This document shows, in pieces, positions 1 to 9,392 of a stretch of DNA of 64,000 nucleotides. The position numbers were made by a program, and so were the translations under genes. The stretch is from JAKEGK01 sp050116575 (GTDB taxonomy: Bacteria; Pseudomonadota; Gammaproteobacteria; SZUA-152), in assembly GCA_050116575.1 (NCBI GenBank), contig JASFOJ010000004.1, forward strand, positions 1 through 64,000, given 5' to 3'. A model generated the notes under the pieces. It made no database searches and had not been told where the DNA came from. It saw nothing but the letters and a program-made list of their open reading frames with translations. Numbering within the stretch: position 1 is the first letter of the stretch; the number at the start of each line of letters is the position of its first letter.

Positions 1-180
1 CAATCTTCCTTTTACTGAGGTACGTAATTTCATTTACAATCAATGAATTACATAATATTCCTGGATAGAATTTTATTATTAGTTATAATGAATAACGTAA
101 ATTTATTCGAGATAATGGATTATCGCTATGCTAAATTGATGGAAAGAAACTTTCGCCATTATTCTTAATCGTAACTATTC
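1..180. other. AT-rich region upstream of the Sel1/SPOR gene
   Basis: AT-rich leader before the gene starting at 181. It should hold that gene's promoter, but no clear -35/-10 pair or strong Shine-Dalgarno sequence is visible. No coding signal is seen. Confidence 0.4.
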
Positions 181-1626
181 ATGCCCGCACAATTAACACG
201 CCGTAGCCTATTCTTGTTAGTTTTGCTAATCATGGCCCTGCCCGGCTGGTCCTTAGCGGCGGCGCATTCTTCCAAGCCGCAGCCTGTTACCGATAGCGAT
301 ACCTCCGACTATGACGAGGGGTACACTGCGGATTTTGAACTCGCCGATAAACCCGCTGATAAAAAACCGGCACCCAAAAAAGACCCTGACAAGGAATTTA
401 CCCGTGGACGGATGGCTTTCTTGTTTGGCCAATATAAAGCTGCTTATAAAATCTGGAAACCGCTGGCTGATAAAGGTTATGCCAAGGCCCAGTCGACGCT
501 GGGATGGATGTATCATACCGGTAAGGGTGTAAAACAGGACTACGGTAAGGCGTTCGACTGGTATCAGAAAGCCGCGGATCAAAAAAATGTCATTGCCCAA
601 AATAATCTGGGTGTGTTTTACGAGCAGGGATTAGGCGTGGGTAAAAGCCCAACAACCGCAGCCAAATGGTACCGGGAATCCGCCGAATGGGGGTACTCCT
701 TTGCCCAGTATAACCTGGGAATGTTGTACCGGCAGGGACTCGGGGTCAAACACGACGAAAAAGAAGCGTTATTCTGGTTACAAATAGCCGCATTGCAGGG
801 CGTGGACCAGGCTGTCGCGGAACTGGAAAAGATTTCCGGTCAGTCCCACGGTGGCAAAACGCAGATTGCCAAGGCTCCCGTCTGGAAAAAAGTTCCGGCG
901 CCGAAACATGGCGGCTCCTCTCATACCAGTCCCCACGATAGCTCAAGTTATAAAAGTATGGCGGAACGCATTAAACGTCACCGCTCCGACCTGAATTCGC
1001 CGGGCTATGGCGGTTCACTGTCGGGCATTGTGGATTCACCGGCTACCCCTCATAGCACTCCTTCATCAGCAAGCAAATCAACTACTGTCAAACAAAAACC
1101 TGCGGCCAAAGCGGCCCCTGAGTCCGGTTCTAAAACTGTTTCGGCGGATACCGCCTCGTCAGACCAATCATCAGTACCCCCGGCGGTGACCGATAAGATA
1201 CCCGAAGATAAATTTGATAAGTGGCTGACAGATGCCAGGGTGGCTCAAACACGGCTTAAGAATGCCAAACTGGAAAAGAGAACCAACAGTCATTCCCTGG
1301 AGATTTTCAACGACGAATGGGTCAGCGAGCAGGACCCGAAATACTTTACCTTACAACTGGCGCGCAGCGATGAACTGGATTGGCTACTGAGTTTTGCCAA
1401 AAGACAGCCCATGTTGAAACAAACAGCGTATTTCACGGAAATCAAAGATGGTAAGAAGTGGTACTACCTGATTTACGGCAATTTCAAAAATCGTCAGGCC
1501 GCCGAAGCAGAAATAAAAAATCTTCCCAAGTCACTTAAAAAATGGGCACCCTGGGTAAGAAGCTTTTCGGAGTTACAGGCAAAAATGAATCTTAAGCTCC
1601 CAAAAGGCACCAAGGCGGCAGACTAA
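181..1626 (+). CDS. Secreted Sel1-repeat protein with C-terminal SPOR domain
   Basis: A 481-residue exported protein. Residues 1-28 form a signal peptide (hydrophobic core then AAA). A Lys/Pro/Asp-rich linker leads into about three Sel1-type TPR repeats (residues ~100-210), recognisable by A-x-NLG-x-(M/F)Y-x-x-G-x-GV. A long Ser/Pro/Ala-rich low-complexity region follows, and the C-terminus (~390-470) matches a SPOR domain, ending with WVRSFSELQ. Sel1 repeats bind protein partners and SPOR domains bind denuded septal peptidoglycan, so a periplasmic scaffold at the division site or cell wall is the reasonable role; the partner is unknown. The gene stands alone and converges with the two-component genes downstream. 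No clear ribosome-binding site precedes the ATG, but the signal peptide begins directly at it. Confidence 0.8.
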   Translation: MPAQLTRRSLFLLVLLIMALPGWSLAAAHSSKPQPVTDSDTSDYDEGYTADFELADKPADKKPAPKKDPDKEFTRGRMAFLFGQYKAAYKIWKPLADKGYAKAQSTLGWMYHTGKGVKQDYGKAFDWYQKAADQKNVIAQNNLGVFYEQGLGVGKSPTTAAKWYRESAEWGYSFAQYNLGMLYRQGLGVKHDEKEALFWLQIAALQGVDQAVAELEKISGQSHGGKTQIAKAPVWKKVPAPKHGGSSHTSPHDSSSYKSMAERIKRHRSDLNSPGYGGSLSGIVDSPATPHSTPSSASKSTTVKQKPAAKAAPESGSKTVSADTASSDQSSVPPAVTDKIPEDKFDKWLTDARVAQTRLKNAKLEKRTNSHSLEIFNDEWVSEQDPKYFTLQLARSDELDWLLSFAKRQPMLKQTAYFTEIKDGKKWYYLIYGNFKNRQAAEAEIKNLPKSLKKWAPWVRSFSELQAKMNLKLPKGTKAAD

Positions 1627-1873
1627 GTTGCCGCAACACGGATTTGCTCGACGCCGCGCCGTTCTTTCAGCTTGCTGAGACAAAACACACGCGCACACGA
1701 TACCGTCGAGGTTACTCCCGCGACATCCATCCGATCGGAAATTCTTCTCCCTAAAACAACTGCCCAAGTCGCTAGTTAGCGGCAAAACTGGCAGCACACG
1801 AAATGGCTGGTTCGATCGTTACAACACCCCATCCCTGTTCGCTTTTTATTATTGTTGTGCCGTTGTCAAAAGT

Positions 1874-1885
1874 TCGAACGTTCGA
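1874..1885. other. 12-bp perfect palindrome between convergent genes
   Basis: TCGAACGTTCGA is perfectly palindromic, just beyond the response-regulator stop codon. It may contribute to a terminator (ACTTTTG follows on the minus strand) or be a protein site. The T-run is short, so this is weak. Confidence 0.25.
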
Positions 1886-1901
1886 GGTTAACGAACAAAG
1901 A

Positions 1902-2579
1902 CTATTTCGGTAACGGGGTACCACCAGCCGCGTTTTGCGCATCCAGTTTAATTTTAATGTTATGGCGGTGCGCTTCCACGGTCCGTACACTGATATTCAG
2001 TTCATTCGCGATATCTTTACTGCTCATACCCTGATCCACTAACGCCAATATTGTGCGCTGGCGTTGGGTCAATCCCAGTTTATCGGCATTGGTACGTTCT
2101 GACTTGGAAAAGTCATCGTACATCATTTGCGATACACAGGAACTGTAATACGTCTCACCACCCACTACGGTTTTGATGGCATTGATCATCTCATTGGATG
2201 AAACGTCTTTTACAATGTACCCTTGCGCCCCGCAGCGAATAACGCCCTGGATATATTCCTTATGCTCATGCATGGTCAGAATAATTACCTTGATATCAGG
2301 AAAGTCATTGCGGATTTGACGGGCTGCGTCCATACCGTTCATGACCGGCATGCTAATGTCCATCAGGACAACATCCGGTTTGAGTTCCCCTGTCTTTATG
2401 ATTGCATCACGGCCGTTGACTGCTTCACCCACAACTTCGAAATCCGGATGGGTTTCAAAGCGTGCGCGAATACCGTCGCGAACAACTGCGTGATCATCAA
2501 CCAGCAAAACTTTTAATATCTTGTTATCCTCAGGCTGCGCCTCGTTGTTTTCCGAGATATTAATTGCGTTTTCACTCAT
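1902..2579 (-). CDS. NarL/FixJ-type response regulator
   Basis: 225 residues. The receiver domain (~22-140) has the acidic pair DD at 28-29 and the phospho-acceptor Asp74 in VLMDISMP, followed by a LuxR-type helix-turn-helix (~160-215; LTQRQRTILALVDQG and TVEAHRHNIK). It should be phosphorylated by the histidine kinase encoded 20 bp upstream on the same strand and then bind DNA; targets are unknown. The N-terminal ~20 residues before the receiver are polar and rich in Asn/Glu. The end is odd: after LDAQNAAG the usual final helix is replaced by a short GTPLPK tail, so a small frameshift or natural truncation near 1920-1935 is possible. Confidence 0.9.
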   Translation of the reverse strand: MSENAINISENNEAQPEDNKILKVLLVDDHAVVRDGIRARFETHPDFEVVGEAVNGRDAIIKTGELKPDVVLMDISMPVMNGMDAARQIRNDFPDIKVIILTMHEHKEYIQGVIRCGAQGYIVKDVSSNEMINAIKTVVGGETYYSSCVSQMMYDDFSKSERTNADKLGLTQRQRTILALVDQGMSSKDIANELNISVRTVEAHRHNIKIKLDAQNAAGGTPLPK

Positions 2580-2599
2580 AACTACACCTTCTTTTTTTC

Positions 2600-4429
2600 C
2601 TACTCTAACGTCAGGGGAGCTTTCACCTCCACAAACGTGCCTTTGCCTACATCAGAATGTATAAAAAACGACCCCTGTAGCAACTCAATACGCTCCCGCA
2701 TATTTCTGAGCCCCATGCTCTGGGTGGACCTGGTTTTGCGCATGGCTTTTTGCAGGTCAAACCCGTCGCCATTGTCTTCTATACGTATTGTCACATTTGT
2801 ATCCGTATGTGTCACGTCTATAACTACCTTTGTTGCATTAGCATGTTTCTCGATATTGTGTAGGGCCTCTTGCACAATTCGATACATAGCAGTCTCTACG
2901 TCTGCCGGCAGGCGCTCAAATGTTTCCTCATCTACCCCGTTAACGTCCATATCTATTTGATTTCTATCTGAAAATTGACGAGCCAGATTTGTGATCGCCG
3001 GAGCCAGGCCCAAATCGTCTAAAACGCTGGGGCGCAAGGCATGGGAGACGCGCCGCACTTCGGAGATGGCCTCCTCCAAAAATATGACCGCCTTGTTCAT
3101 ATCCTTAAGTGCTTCATCGGGTGACTGCGTAAATTTTTCGTCAAAATTCTCGATTTTATACTTAACGGATACCAACAGCTGATTGATACCATCGTGTAAT
3201 TCCCGCGATACACGCCGCCGCTCTTCCTCCTGCAACCGCACTATTTTGTGTGATAGCTTCTTCAGGCGATCCTGGGCGATTTTCCGCTCAACGATCTCAG
3301 AGGTCAGTTTTTCATTACGGGTTATAATTTCAGCAGTACGTTCCTCGATCCGATCAGCCATTTCATTGATGGCGGTGGCTAGTGAACCGATTTCACCGCC
3401 GATATTTTCCTCCAAGCGATGCGAATAATTTCCCCGGCGGATTTCCTCCGCCAGCGCTACCGTACGCTGCAGCGGCAGCGTGATGCTGCGTGCAAAAAAG
3501 TAGGCAACCAATACCGCCATTACCGATACGAAAATGCCGATCGCCGTCAGGACATTCCGTGTCTCGCTGACCGGCTGAATCACCTGGCGCATGGGTGTCA
3601 CGTTAATCACATTCCAGTCGAGCGCCTTGTTGGCGCCAAACTCTTTCATATCGGCAAATCCCGACATCACCTCGATCCCATCGGCGTTGGTATACACCAC
3701 CGAACCGACAGCAATATCGCCAAGCATAGCCGGTTGAATACGCAAATCGGGAAAACTTTCAAAGGTGGGCATATTGCTGTTGGTAGTTATGACCATATTG
3801 CCAAATTTGTCGACAATATAGGTGTGGGTCTCTCCAATGCTGCGCTCTCTGAATTCGTCCACGATTTCCTGCACGCCACGCAAGCTAATTTCGAAGAGCA
3901 ACACAGAAATGACTTTATCGTTGTGTTCAAATACCGGAGATAAAATGATGAGTTCGGGACCGGTGCCCAGCAAATGGGCTTCCGTAATAAACAACTCTCC
4001 GTTGGATGCCTTTGCAGCCTTGTGAAACAGGTCTTTGATGCCCAAATGTAAATCCCAGGCAACGTATCCTTCCTCTCCTTCATTGCTCGAACTGATGCGT
4101 ATCTTGCCATTTTTTTCCAGCACATCAATATCATTAATATATTCGCCACCGGAGGTAACCGCTTTGAGATATTTTCGTATAACGTCCGCTTTCCCGTTCT
4201 TGAACACGTCTGCCTGAGAAATCAGGCGTGCATTGGTAACACGTTGTTCCAGAAAACGGTTAATTTCCCTGGCCATAATGAACGACTGACCTTCGAGATC
4301 ATTACCCAAAAAGTCCAGCAGTATCTCCGACGATCGTTTAACGCTAATGACCTGGAACAAGGCCAATGGAACAACCGCGACCAGCAATGCCAAAATGGTA
4401 ATGCGAAATTTTAAGGACAGGGAATGCAT
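2600..4429 (-). CDS. Membrane sensor histidine kinase (cache-HAMP-HisKA_3-HATPase)
   Basis: 609 residues. TM1 is at ~9-30, a large periplasmic region (~31-290) looks like a double-cache sensor, TM2 is at ~292-314, then HAMP (~315-367), a coiled coil, a HisKA_3 dimerisation domain with phospho-acceptor His412 in RELHDG, and a HATPase domain (~500-605) with N-box-like EALHNIEKHA and G-box DNGDGF. This is the NarX/UhpB-like kinase class that pairs with LuxR-type regulators. It lies 20 bp upstream of its likely partner regulator in one operon. The ligand is unknown. The kinase is transcribed away from the multihaem cytochrome gene at 5502, so the shared 1-kb upstream region may carry sites for this system. 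Confidence 0.9.
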   Translation of the reverse strand: MHSLSLKFRITILALLVAVVPLALFQVISVKRSSEILLDFLGNDLEGQSFIMAREINRFLEQRVTNARLISQADVFKNGKADVIRKYLKAVTSGGEYINDIDVLEKNGKIRISSSNEGEEGYVAWDLHLGIKDLFHKAAKASNGELFITEAHLLGTGPELIILSPVFEHNDKVISVLLFEISLRGVQEIVDEFRERSIGETHTYIVDKFGNMVITTNSNMPTFESFPDLRIQPAMLGDIAVGSVVYTNADGIEVMSGFADMKEFGANKALDWNVINVTPMRQVIQPVSETRNVLTAIGIFVSVMAVLVAYFFARSITLPLQRTVALAEEIRRGNYSHRLEENIGGEIGSLATAINEMADRIEERTAEIITRNEKLTSEIVERKIAQDRLKKLSHKIVRLQEEERRRVSRELHDGINQLLVSVKYKIENFDEKFTQSPDEALKDMNKAVIFLEEAISEVRRVSHALRPSVLDDLGLAPAITNLARQFSDRNQIDMDVNGVDEETFERLPADVETAMYRIVQEALHNIEKHANATKVVIDVTHTDTNVTIRIEDNGDGFDLQKAMRKTRSTQSMGLRNMRERIELLQGSFFIHSDVGKGTFVEVKAPLTLE

Positions 4430-5117
4430 AACGGCGATTATATCTCGTTATTTCTACTGTTTTTACTGGTTATCTTTTTAAACCCTTGCGATCAGATTTC
4501 TCTATTACAACGCTTCTGCCGTTAATTATTGAAATGATTTGCAACAAACGAATGAGCCCGCCTGTTGCAGTGACATACCAGATTTGTGTCACACTCGCCG
4601 TTATCAATCGCCATGCTTTGTGCTATCTGCACTTGGATACAATCAGTCCGCCGGACAAATCCGATACCATTTGTCAACCAGAGGTCGGGCAACAATGTGA
4701 TCATTATTTTTATTTCTCAGCAGGTTAAACATTATTGATACTTAAGACAAGAAACCTGATAACCATCATCCTGATTACTTACGAAAGTTGCAACACTATT
4801 TACTTTTTACGTAGGTGTTTTTACTGCCCAGACAGCGCTTTTCCTCGTTTTTGAGACTTTGAACAATTCCGCGTTTTATTACTGAAGATTAATAACAAAT
4901 CAATCTATATACCTATTCGCAATTTAACTCATGCGCCATTTCAATAAAATATTATATCCTATTGTTTTTTATAGTATTATAAGAACCGTAATCAATTCAC
5001 TTACGTAGTTGAATTATCAGTTTAGCTCAGTCGTAGCCTGATAATTTTTTTCTGCATTAATTTATTGTTAATCCTAAATTTTTTAACTTCCCAGTCTGGA
5101 ACTTTATACAAATACTT

Positions 5118-5140
5118 ACTTAGGTAGTTGTACTTAGGTA
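5118..5140. promoter_or_regulatory. Direct repeat ACTTAGGTA x2, possible operator
   Basis: Two identical 9-mers ACTTAGGTA begin at 5118 and 5132, 14 bp apart. The second overlaps the -35 of the candidate cytochrome promoter, and a variant ACTTACGTA lies at 4999. Repeats placed on a promoter suggest a transcription-factor site. The binding protein is not known; the neighbouring response regulator is one candidate by position only. Confidence 0.35.
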
Positions 5141-5155
5141 CTGCCGTGGTATAGT
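5128..5155 (+). promoter_or_regulatory. Candidate sigma70 promoter for the multihaem cytochrome
   Basis: TTGTAC (-35, 5128-5133), a 16-nt spacer and TATAGT (-10, 5150-5155) on the plus strand. It overlaps the ACTTAGGTA repeats and would give a leader of about 340 nt before the start at 5502. Predicted by eye only. Confidence 0.4.
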
Positions 5156-5240
5156 TCATAGCTAATCACTTGGTAAAACTTCGATGTTTAAGGTTACCAG
5201 GGAGAATAAATCATCGGCGTCCCGCCATTCATATCAAAAA

Positions 5241-5257
5241 CAGGGCCGCCAGCCCTG
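5241..5257 (+). other. Hairpin in the cytochrome leader
   Basis: CAGGGC pairs with GCCCTG around a short loop in the presumed leader. A second, longer-range pairing (GTTCTTGG near 5273 with CCGAGAAC near 5308) is possible. The hallmark GCAAAC/ACGCAAAG core of c-di-GMP-I riboswitches is not present. Confidence 0.25.
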
Positions 5258-5501
5258 CAAAGGCAAAAATAAGGTTCTTGGTCAGCTGGCTGTACGCTGA
5301 AAAGAGCCGAGAACGTGGTCGTTTGAAGGAGCGTCAACGGCCATGGAAGGCAAAACTGTCAAGCAACAGGAATTATGCAAGGCAGGTTAACTTGCGAAAG
5401 AACTGGGATCATTACGGAACTATCGCAAGCTATTTAACCAGGGCGGTATGTGGATAAAAACCATATACACAATAGTTGGAAGTAAATTTTTGGGGGGAAA
5501 A

Positions 5502-8500
5502 ATGAATACGTACATTGTCTCTCGTACGTCCTTTCTCGCCGTAGCTATGATGCTTTTTACAGCATGTGGAGGCGGCGGTGGTGGCGGTGGCGGTCAGAAT
5601 AACGACACCTCACCAACCATTAACATCACTGCTCCCAGTGTAAATGACACTTACACGGCGAGCACCGGTACTATTAGCATTGCTGGTACCGCATCCGACG
5701 ACAACGGTATTTCCGAAATAACATGGCAAAGCAGCACAGGCGCCAGTGGCAGCGTAGTTGGAACCACCAACTGGATCTACGACGGTCTGCAACTGCAAAG
5801 CGGCGTTAATATCATCACCGTAACGGCAAGAGACAGTGACGATAACGTCGCTTCCGACACCATTACAATAAGCTATGATTTTGCCGACGCTGGCCCTCAG
5901 GTCACGATTACTTCACCAAGTGCGAATCCCAATTACACATCGAATAACGATACCATCACCATTTCAGGTACCGCATCCGATGATCTTGGGGTAACCGAAG
6001 TAACATGGTCAAATAGTTCAGGTGGCACAGGAACGGCGAACGGCACCACCAATTGGAGCTACAGTAATTTAAAGCTCCAGGCCGGTACTAACGTTATCAC
6101 TGTTACCGCCAGGGATACGTCCAACAATCTCTCGACCGACCAGATCACGGTTACCTATAACGCCAACGATACGATCGCACCACAAATTTCCGTAACATCA
6201 CCGGAAGACGACGGTACGTATATCGCAACTACCGATCGCGTTTCGATCTCTGGCGCCTCGTCTGACAATGTTGGCGTAACACGTATTAAATATACCAATA
6301 ACGGCGGGCCGGAAACCGATACACCGACACGGAATCCGTGGTACTTCAATAATATTTCGCTGCAACCGGGCACCAACCGTATCGTGGTGACGGCGTATGA
6401 CGCGGCAAACAACCAGTCCTCAGCGACTATCGTGGTTACCTATCAGGAAAACCAGGTTGCCGAGACCTGTATGAGCTGTCATAACGGTTCCAATGCCAAT
6501 GACTACACCGGCACCGGTCTAAGCAACCCACATCCGTTTGCAGGCGCAACGAATATCAACTGTACCGTGTGTCACGGTGGTAACGGCCAGGGTGCCGGTA
6601 AGGAAGGCAGTCACGTTCCACCGCCGCCGGCAATGGCAACAGACGATAATTTAATCAATGACCCTGTTGCCTACTTCAATCGTCTGACATTGGCCGGTAT
6701 TGATAAATACCCCGATTACACAGTCAATGGCGTTACCTATACAGCGCTCGAGTATCTGCAGTTCATCAATCCCGGAGATCTGCGCGTGGTTTCCGAGGGT
6801 AAAAGTTGTGGTAGATGTCACGATAGCCACGCTGACTGGGTAAACCGCAATGTCATCGCGACAGAAGATGGTATCTTGTCCGGTGCCATGTACGCCGCAG
6901 GCATTGAAAACTCTATTCCGGAACACCAGGGGCTGTATCAGGATACTGCCGCGGATGAAGGTTTTCGCTATGTCAGCAATCCGCAGTTTAACCCTGTTAC
7001 CGCTTCCATTGGTGGAATCAGCAAGGTTAACGAGTTTCCGGTTATTAGCCAGTATAATGGCGTAACCACTGATGGCATAGCTCTGGTTCAGGGCGGACAA
7101 TTGAATAATTTCTACAACGCCGCCAACCTGGCCAATGATCTGTATACCGCGGCCGAGGAAAACGGCACCAAGACCAATCAGGTCCGTGCCAACAGTGCAT
7201 TGGCCTCGCTGTACCACGAACAGATCGCCTTCACCTGCGGTGACTGTCACCTGGGCAGCGCGGGCGCCAACAACCGCTACGGCGATTTCCGCTCCTCCGG
7301 TTGTACGGCCTGTCATATGGCCTATAGCGCAGACGGCCGCAGCCGCAGTACCGACCCCAATGTGAACACGCAGGAGCCGGCAAATCCGGATGCCATCGCC
7401 GCCCCCGAGCGTCCACACATTCGCATGCACCTGATCCAAAACGTCGCCAAGACACTTCCCAATAACCAGTTTGTAACGGGTATTCAGGATATGGCTTGCG
7501 CCGGCTGTCACCAGGGTTCCAATCGTACGGTGATGCAATACTGGGGTATTCGTCTGGACCAAAACCAGGATCTGGTGAACAACTTCCAGTATCCGGCAAA
7601 TCCGGTGAACTTTTCCAATACGGCCGATGACACGCGACTGTTCGACCCGGGTGTCAACAACAATACGTTTAACGGTCGTAACGCGAATCAATATATCGCG
7701 TTTGAGGACTATGACAATGATGGCCGTGATGACACGCCTGACGATATCCACCATGAGCGCGGACTAGGCTGCATTGACTGTCATGGTAGTCGCGATCTTC
7801 ACGGTGGTGCCGTGGGAGATGCCACCGGCGGCCAAATTATGAGCCGTCAGGATCAGGTGGTCTCCATTACCTGCGAGACCTGTCACGGTACGATTTCGGC
7901 CTACGCTGAAACGACATCCTGTCTGACTTACGATGATGTGGAAGCCGAATGCGCGGTCGACAACAAAGGCAACCCATTGCGGCATGTCACTCGTCAGCCC
8001 AATGGCAACTTTATCCTCAAGAGTCGCGTTAACGGGCAGTCCCATTACGTGCCGCAAACGCGCGATACCATCATCAACAACAACAAGGCCAATCCGTTTA
8101 ACAACGAAGTGGTCTACAGTCCCAAGGCATCTTATGCCATGGGCCGCGCTGATGGTGACGTCGCCACAGGCACCGGTCCGGTGCAGACCAACCCGAATCT
8201 GTATACCAATGGCTTTAGTCATACAGATTCGATGGATTGTGTATCGTGCCACGCATCCTGGACCAACAACTGTATCGGTTGTCATCTTGGCGGAGCGTTT
8301 GACAATAATCCGGCCAACTTCCGCGTAAGTAACATTACCGGCGAACGCATCGCCTTTAACCAAACTAACGCGGATTTCACCTACATCTCGCCGATACCGT
8401 TTACGCTGGGCGTGAGTTCCGAAAACAGGATCACGCAAATGGCTCCGGCAGAGAAAACGTTCTTCCGTTTCTTCGACGGTAATACCGAATCCCAGGTGTT

Positions 8501-9200
8501 CGCATTCAGCGATCGCAATGGCAACGGTAACAATCCGAATACCGCGGGACGCAACGCTTTCCCTGCTTTGAGTCACAACGTGATGATGCCGCACTCCATC
8601 CGAGGTAAAGTTACTGCGTCAAAAGAAGGTCCAAGATACTGTGTCGCCTGTCACCTCAACACCGATAGTATTAACAACTTCGGTGCCGGTTATGCGCAGT
8701 TCTTCCAGGATATGGCAAATAACAACTTTGCCAATCTTGACTTCAATTTGTTGCAGCAGCATATCGGCCAGAATACCGGCAACCAGCTGAACTCACCCTA
8801 CTTTGTTCACATGGCTGCAGGACTTGGCACGGGTCTGTTCCTGTTCGACGAAACAGGTTGCCCCGTCAACCCGCTGGACAATAATGCCAACCGGCAGTAT
8901 TGCCCCAACGGTGCGCCGGCCGCTAACTTCGATGCTAATACCGTCAACAACGTTGTTAAGTACAACCTTGACCGGATTGTACAAGCAACGGGTATCTCTA
9001 ATGCGTCGAACAATCACCCGATGAAGCAACCCGGCACGGGCGGCAATTATCGCGGTGGTTCACTTAACCAAAACATGTCAGGACCCCTGGGAGGCTTGTA
9101 TATCCAGAAACTTGCCGATCCCAATGTGGGCTTGATACTGGATTCCTGGATTGACGCCAACGGTAATGCCCAGGGCAATGCCGCGAATTTCATCCAGTAA
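5502..9200 (+). CDS. Undecahaem c-type cytochrome lipoprotein with three Ig-like repeats
   Basis: 1232 residues, starting at the ATG after a GGGGGGAAAA Shine-Dalgarno tract (an upstream in-frame start at 5448 would place 18 residues before the signal peptide). A lipoprotein signal ends in FTAC (Cys22), followed by nine glycines. Three homologous ~95-residue Ig-like repeats (~residues 34-315) each carry I-x-(G/S)-x-(A/S)SD(D/N)-x-G(I/V) and PGTN/AGTN-x-I-x-VTA. From residue 323 to ~1051 there are eleven CXXCH motifs: CMSCH, CTVCH, CGRCH, CGDCH, CTACH, CAGCH, CIDCH, CETCH, CVSCH, CIGCH, CVACH. A haem-free C-terminal part of ~180 residues follows. The design suits an outer-membrane or surface-anchored electron conduit; the redox partner is unknown. 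It stands alone, followed by the hairpin array. Confidence 0.85.
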   Translation: MNTYIVSRTSFLAVAMMLFTACGGGGGGGGGQNNDTSPTINITAPSVNDTYTASTGTISIAGTASDDNGISEITWQSSTGASGSVVGTTNWIYDGLQLQSGVNIITVTARDSDDNVASDTITISYDFADAGPQVTITSPSANPNYTSNNDTITISGTASDDLGVTEVTWSNSSGGTGTANGTTNWSYSNLKLQAGTNVITVTARDTSNNLSTDQITVTYNANDTIAPQISVTSPEDDGTYIATTDRVSISGASSDNVGVTRIKYTNNGGPETDTPTRNPWYFNNISLQPGTNRIVVTAYDAANNQSSATIVVTYQENQVAETCMSCHNGSNANDYTGTGLSNPHPFAGATNINCTVCHGGNGQGAGKEGSHVPPPPAMATDDNLINDPVAYFNRLTLAGIDKYPDYTVNGVTYTALEYLQFINPGDLRVVSEGKSCGRCHDSHADWVNRNVIATEDGILSGAMYAAGIENSIPEHQGLYQDTAADEGFRYVSNPQFNPVTASIGGISKVNEFPVISQYNGVTTDGIALVQGGQLNNFYNAANLANDLYTAAEENGTKTNQVRANSALASLYHEQIAFTCGDCHLGSAGANNRYGDFRSSGCTACHMAYSADGRSRSTDPNVNTQEPANPDAIAAPERPHIRMHLIQNVAKTLPNNQFVTGIQDMACAGCHQGSNRTVMQYWGIRLDQNQDLVNNFQYPANPVNFSNTADDTRLFDPGVNNNTFNGRNANQYIAFEDYDNDGRDDTPDDIHHERGLGCIDCHGSRDLHGGAVGDATGGQIMSRQDQVVSITCETCHGTISAYAETTSCLTYDDVEAECAVDNKGNPLRHVTRQPNGNFILKSRVNGQSHYVPQTRDTIINNNKANPFNNEVVYSPKASYAMGRADGDVATGTGPVQTNPNLYTNGFSHTDSMDCVSCHASWTNNCIGCHLGGAFDNNPANFRVSNITGERIAFNQTNADFTYISPIPFTLGVSSENRITQMAPAEKTFFRFFDGNTESQVFAFSDRNGNGNNPNTAGRNAFPALSHNVMMPHSIRGKVTASKEGPRYCVACHLNTDSINNFGAGYAQFFQDMANNNFANLDFNLLQQHIGQNTGNQLNSPYFVHMAAGLGTGLFLFDETGCPVNPLDNNANRQYCPNGAPAANFDANTVNNVVKYNLDRIVQATGISNASNNHPMKQPGTGGNYRGGSLNQNMSGPLGGLYIQKLADPNVGLILDSWIDANGNAQGNAANFIQ

Positions 9201-9211
9201 TCTCTAACAGT

Positions 9212-9240
9212 GCCGGCCACGTTTGGTGGCCGGCTCTTTT
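9212..9240 (+). terminator. Intrinsic terminator of the multihaem cytochrome gene
   Basis: GCCGGCCAC (9212-9220) pairs perfectly with GTGGCCGGC (9226-9234) around a five-base loop and is followed by TCTTTT. It starts 12 bases after the stop codon and resembles the H4 stem of the repeat units, so it may be the remnant of a fifth unit. Confidence 0.8.
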
Positions 9241-9313
9241 AAATTGACATTTGCAGGATTACAAGTAACCAATGAACTATGGCAAACCCAACAATAGTGT
9301 CAATCTAAAAGAG
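9234..9313 (+). repeat. Linker hairpin before copy 1
   Basis: CTCTTTTAAATTGACA (9234-9249) pairs at 15 of 16 positions with TGTCAATCTAAAAGAG (9298-9313). The left arm includes the T-run of the preceding terminator, so terminator and linker folds compete or work in opposite directions. Confidence 0.6.
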
Positions 9314-9392
9314 GCAATGCTATCTGCCCGAAATCCTTGGCGCATTGTCTGGCAACCTTTCGCCGGATTTTTGCGGAAGCTTACTCCACAGA

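Larger units (their letters stand above)
4430..5501. other. Long AT-rich divergent intergenic region
   Basis: About 1.07 kb between the kinase (minus) and the multihaem cytochrome (plus). The part from 4730 to 5160 is very AT-rich and carries several ACTTA(C/G)GTA-like words (4999, 5118, 5132). The part from about 5160 to 5501 is less AT-rich and would be a ~340-nt leader for the cytochrome if the candidate promoter at 5128-5155 is used. I found no convincing gene; open frames here lack coding character. Confidence 0.5.

Noticed and set aside
5170..5457. 95-residue plus-strand frame before the multihaem cytochrome
   Set aside because: Basic, low-complexity composition without a domain or ribosome-binding site; lies in the presumed leader.
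5200..5500. c-di-GMP-I (GEMM) riboswitch before the cytochrome
   Set aside because: Expected because cytochrome genes are often under such switches, but the conserved GCAAAC and ACGCAAAG core is absent.
6651..8594. Long minus-strand open frames inside the multihaem cytochrome gene
   Set aside because: They mirror a strongly coding plus-strand frame with eleven haem motifs and have no recognisable protein features.
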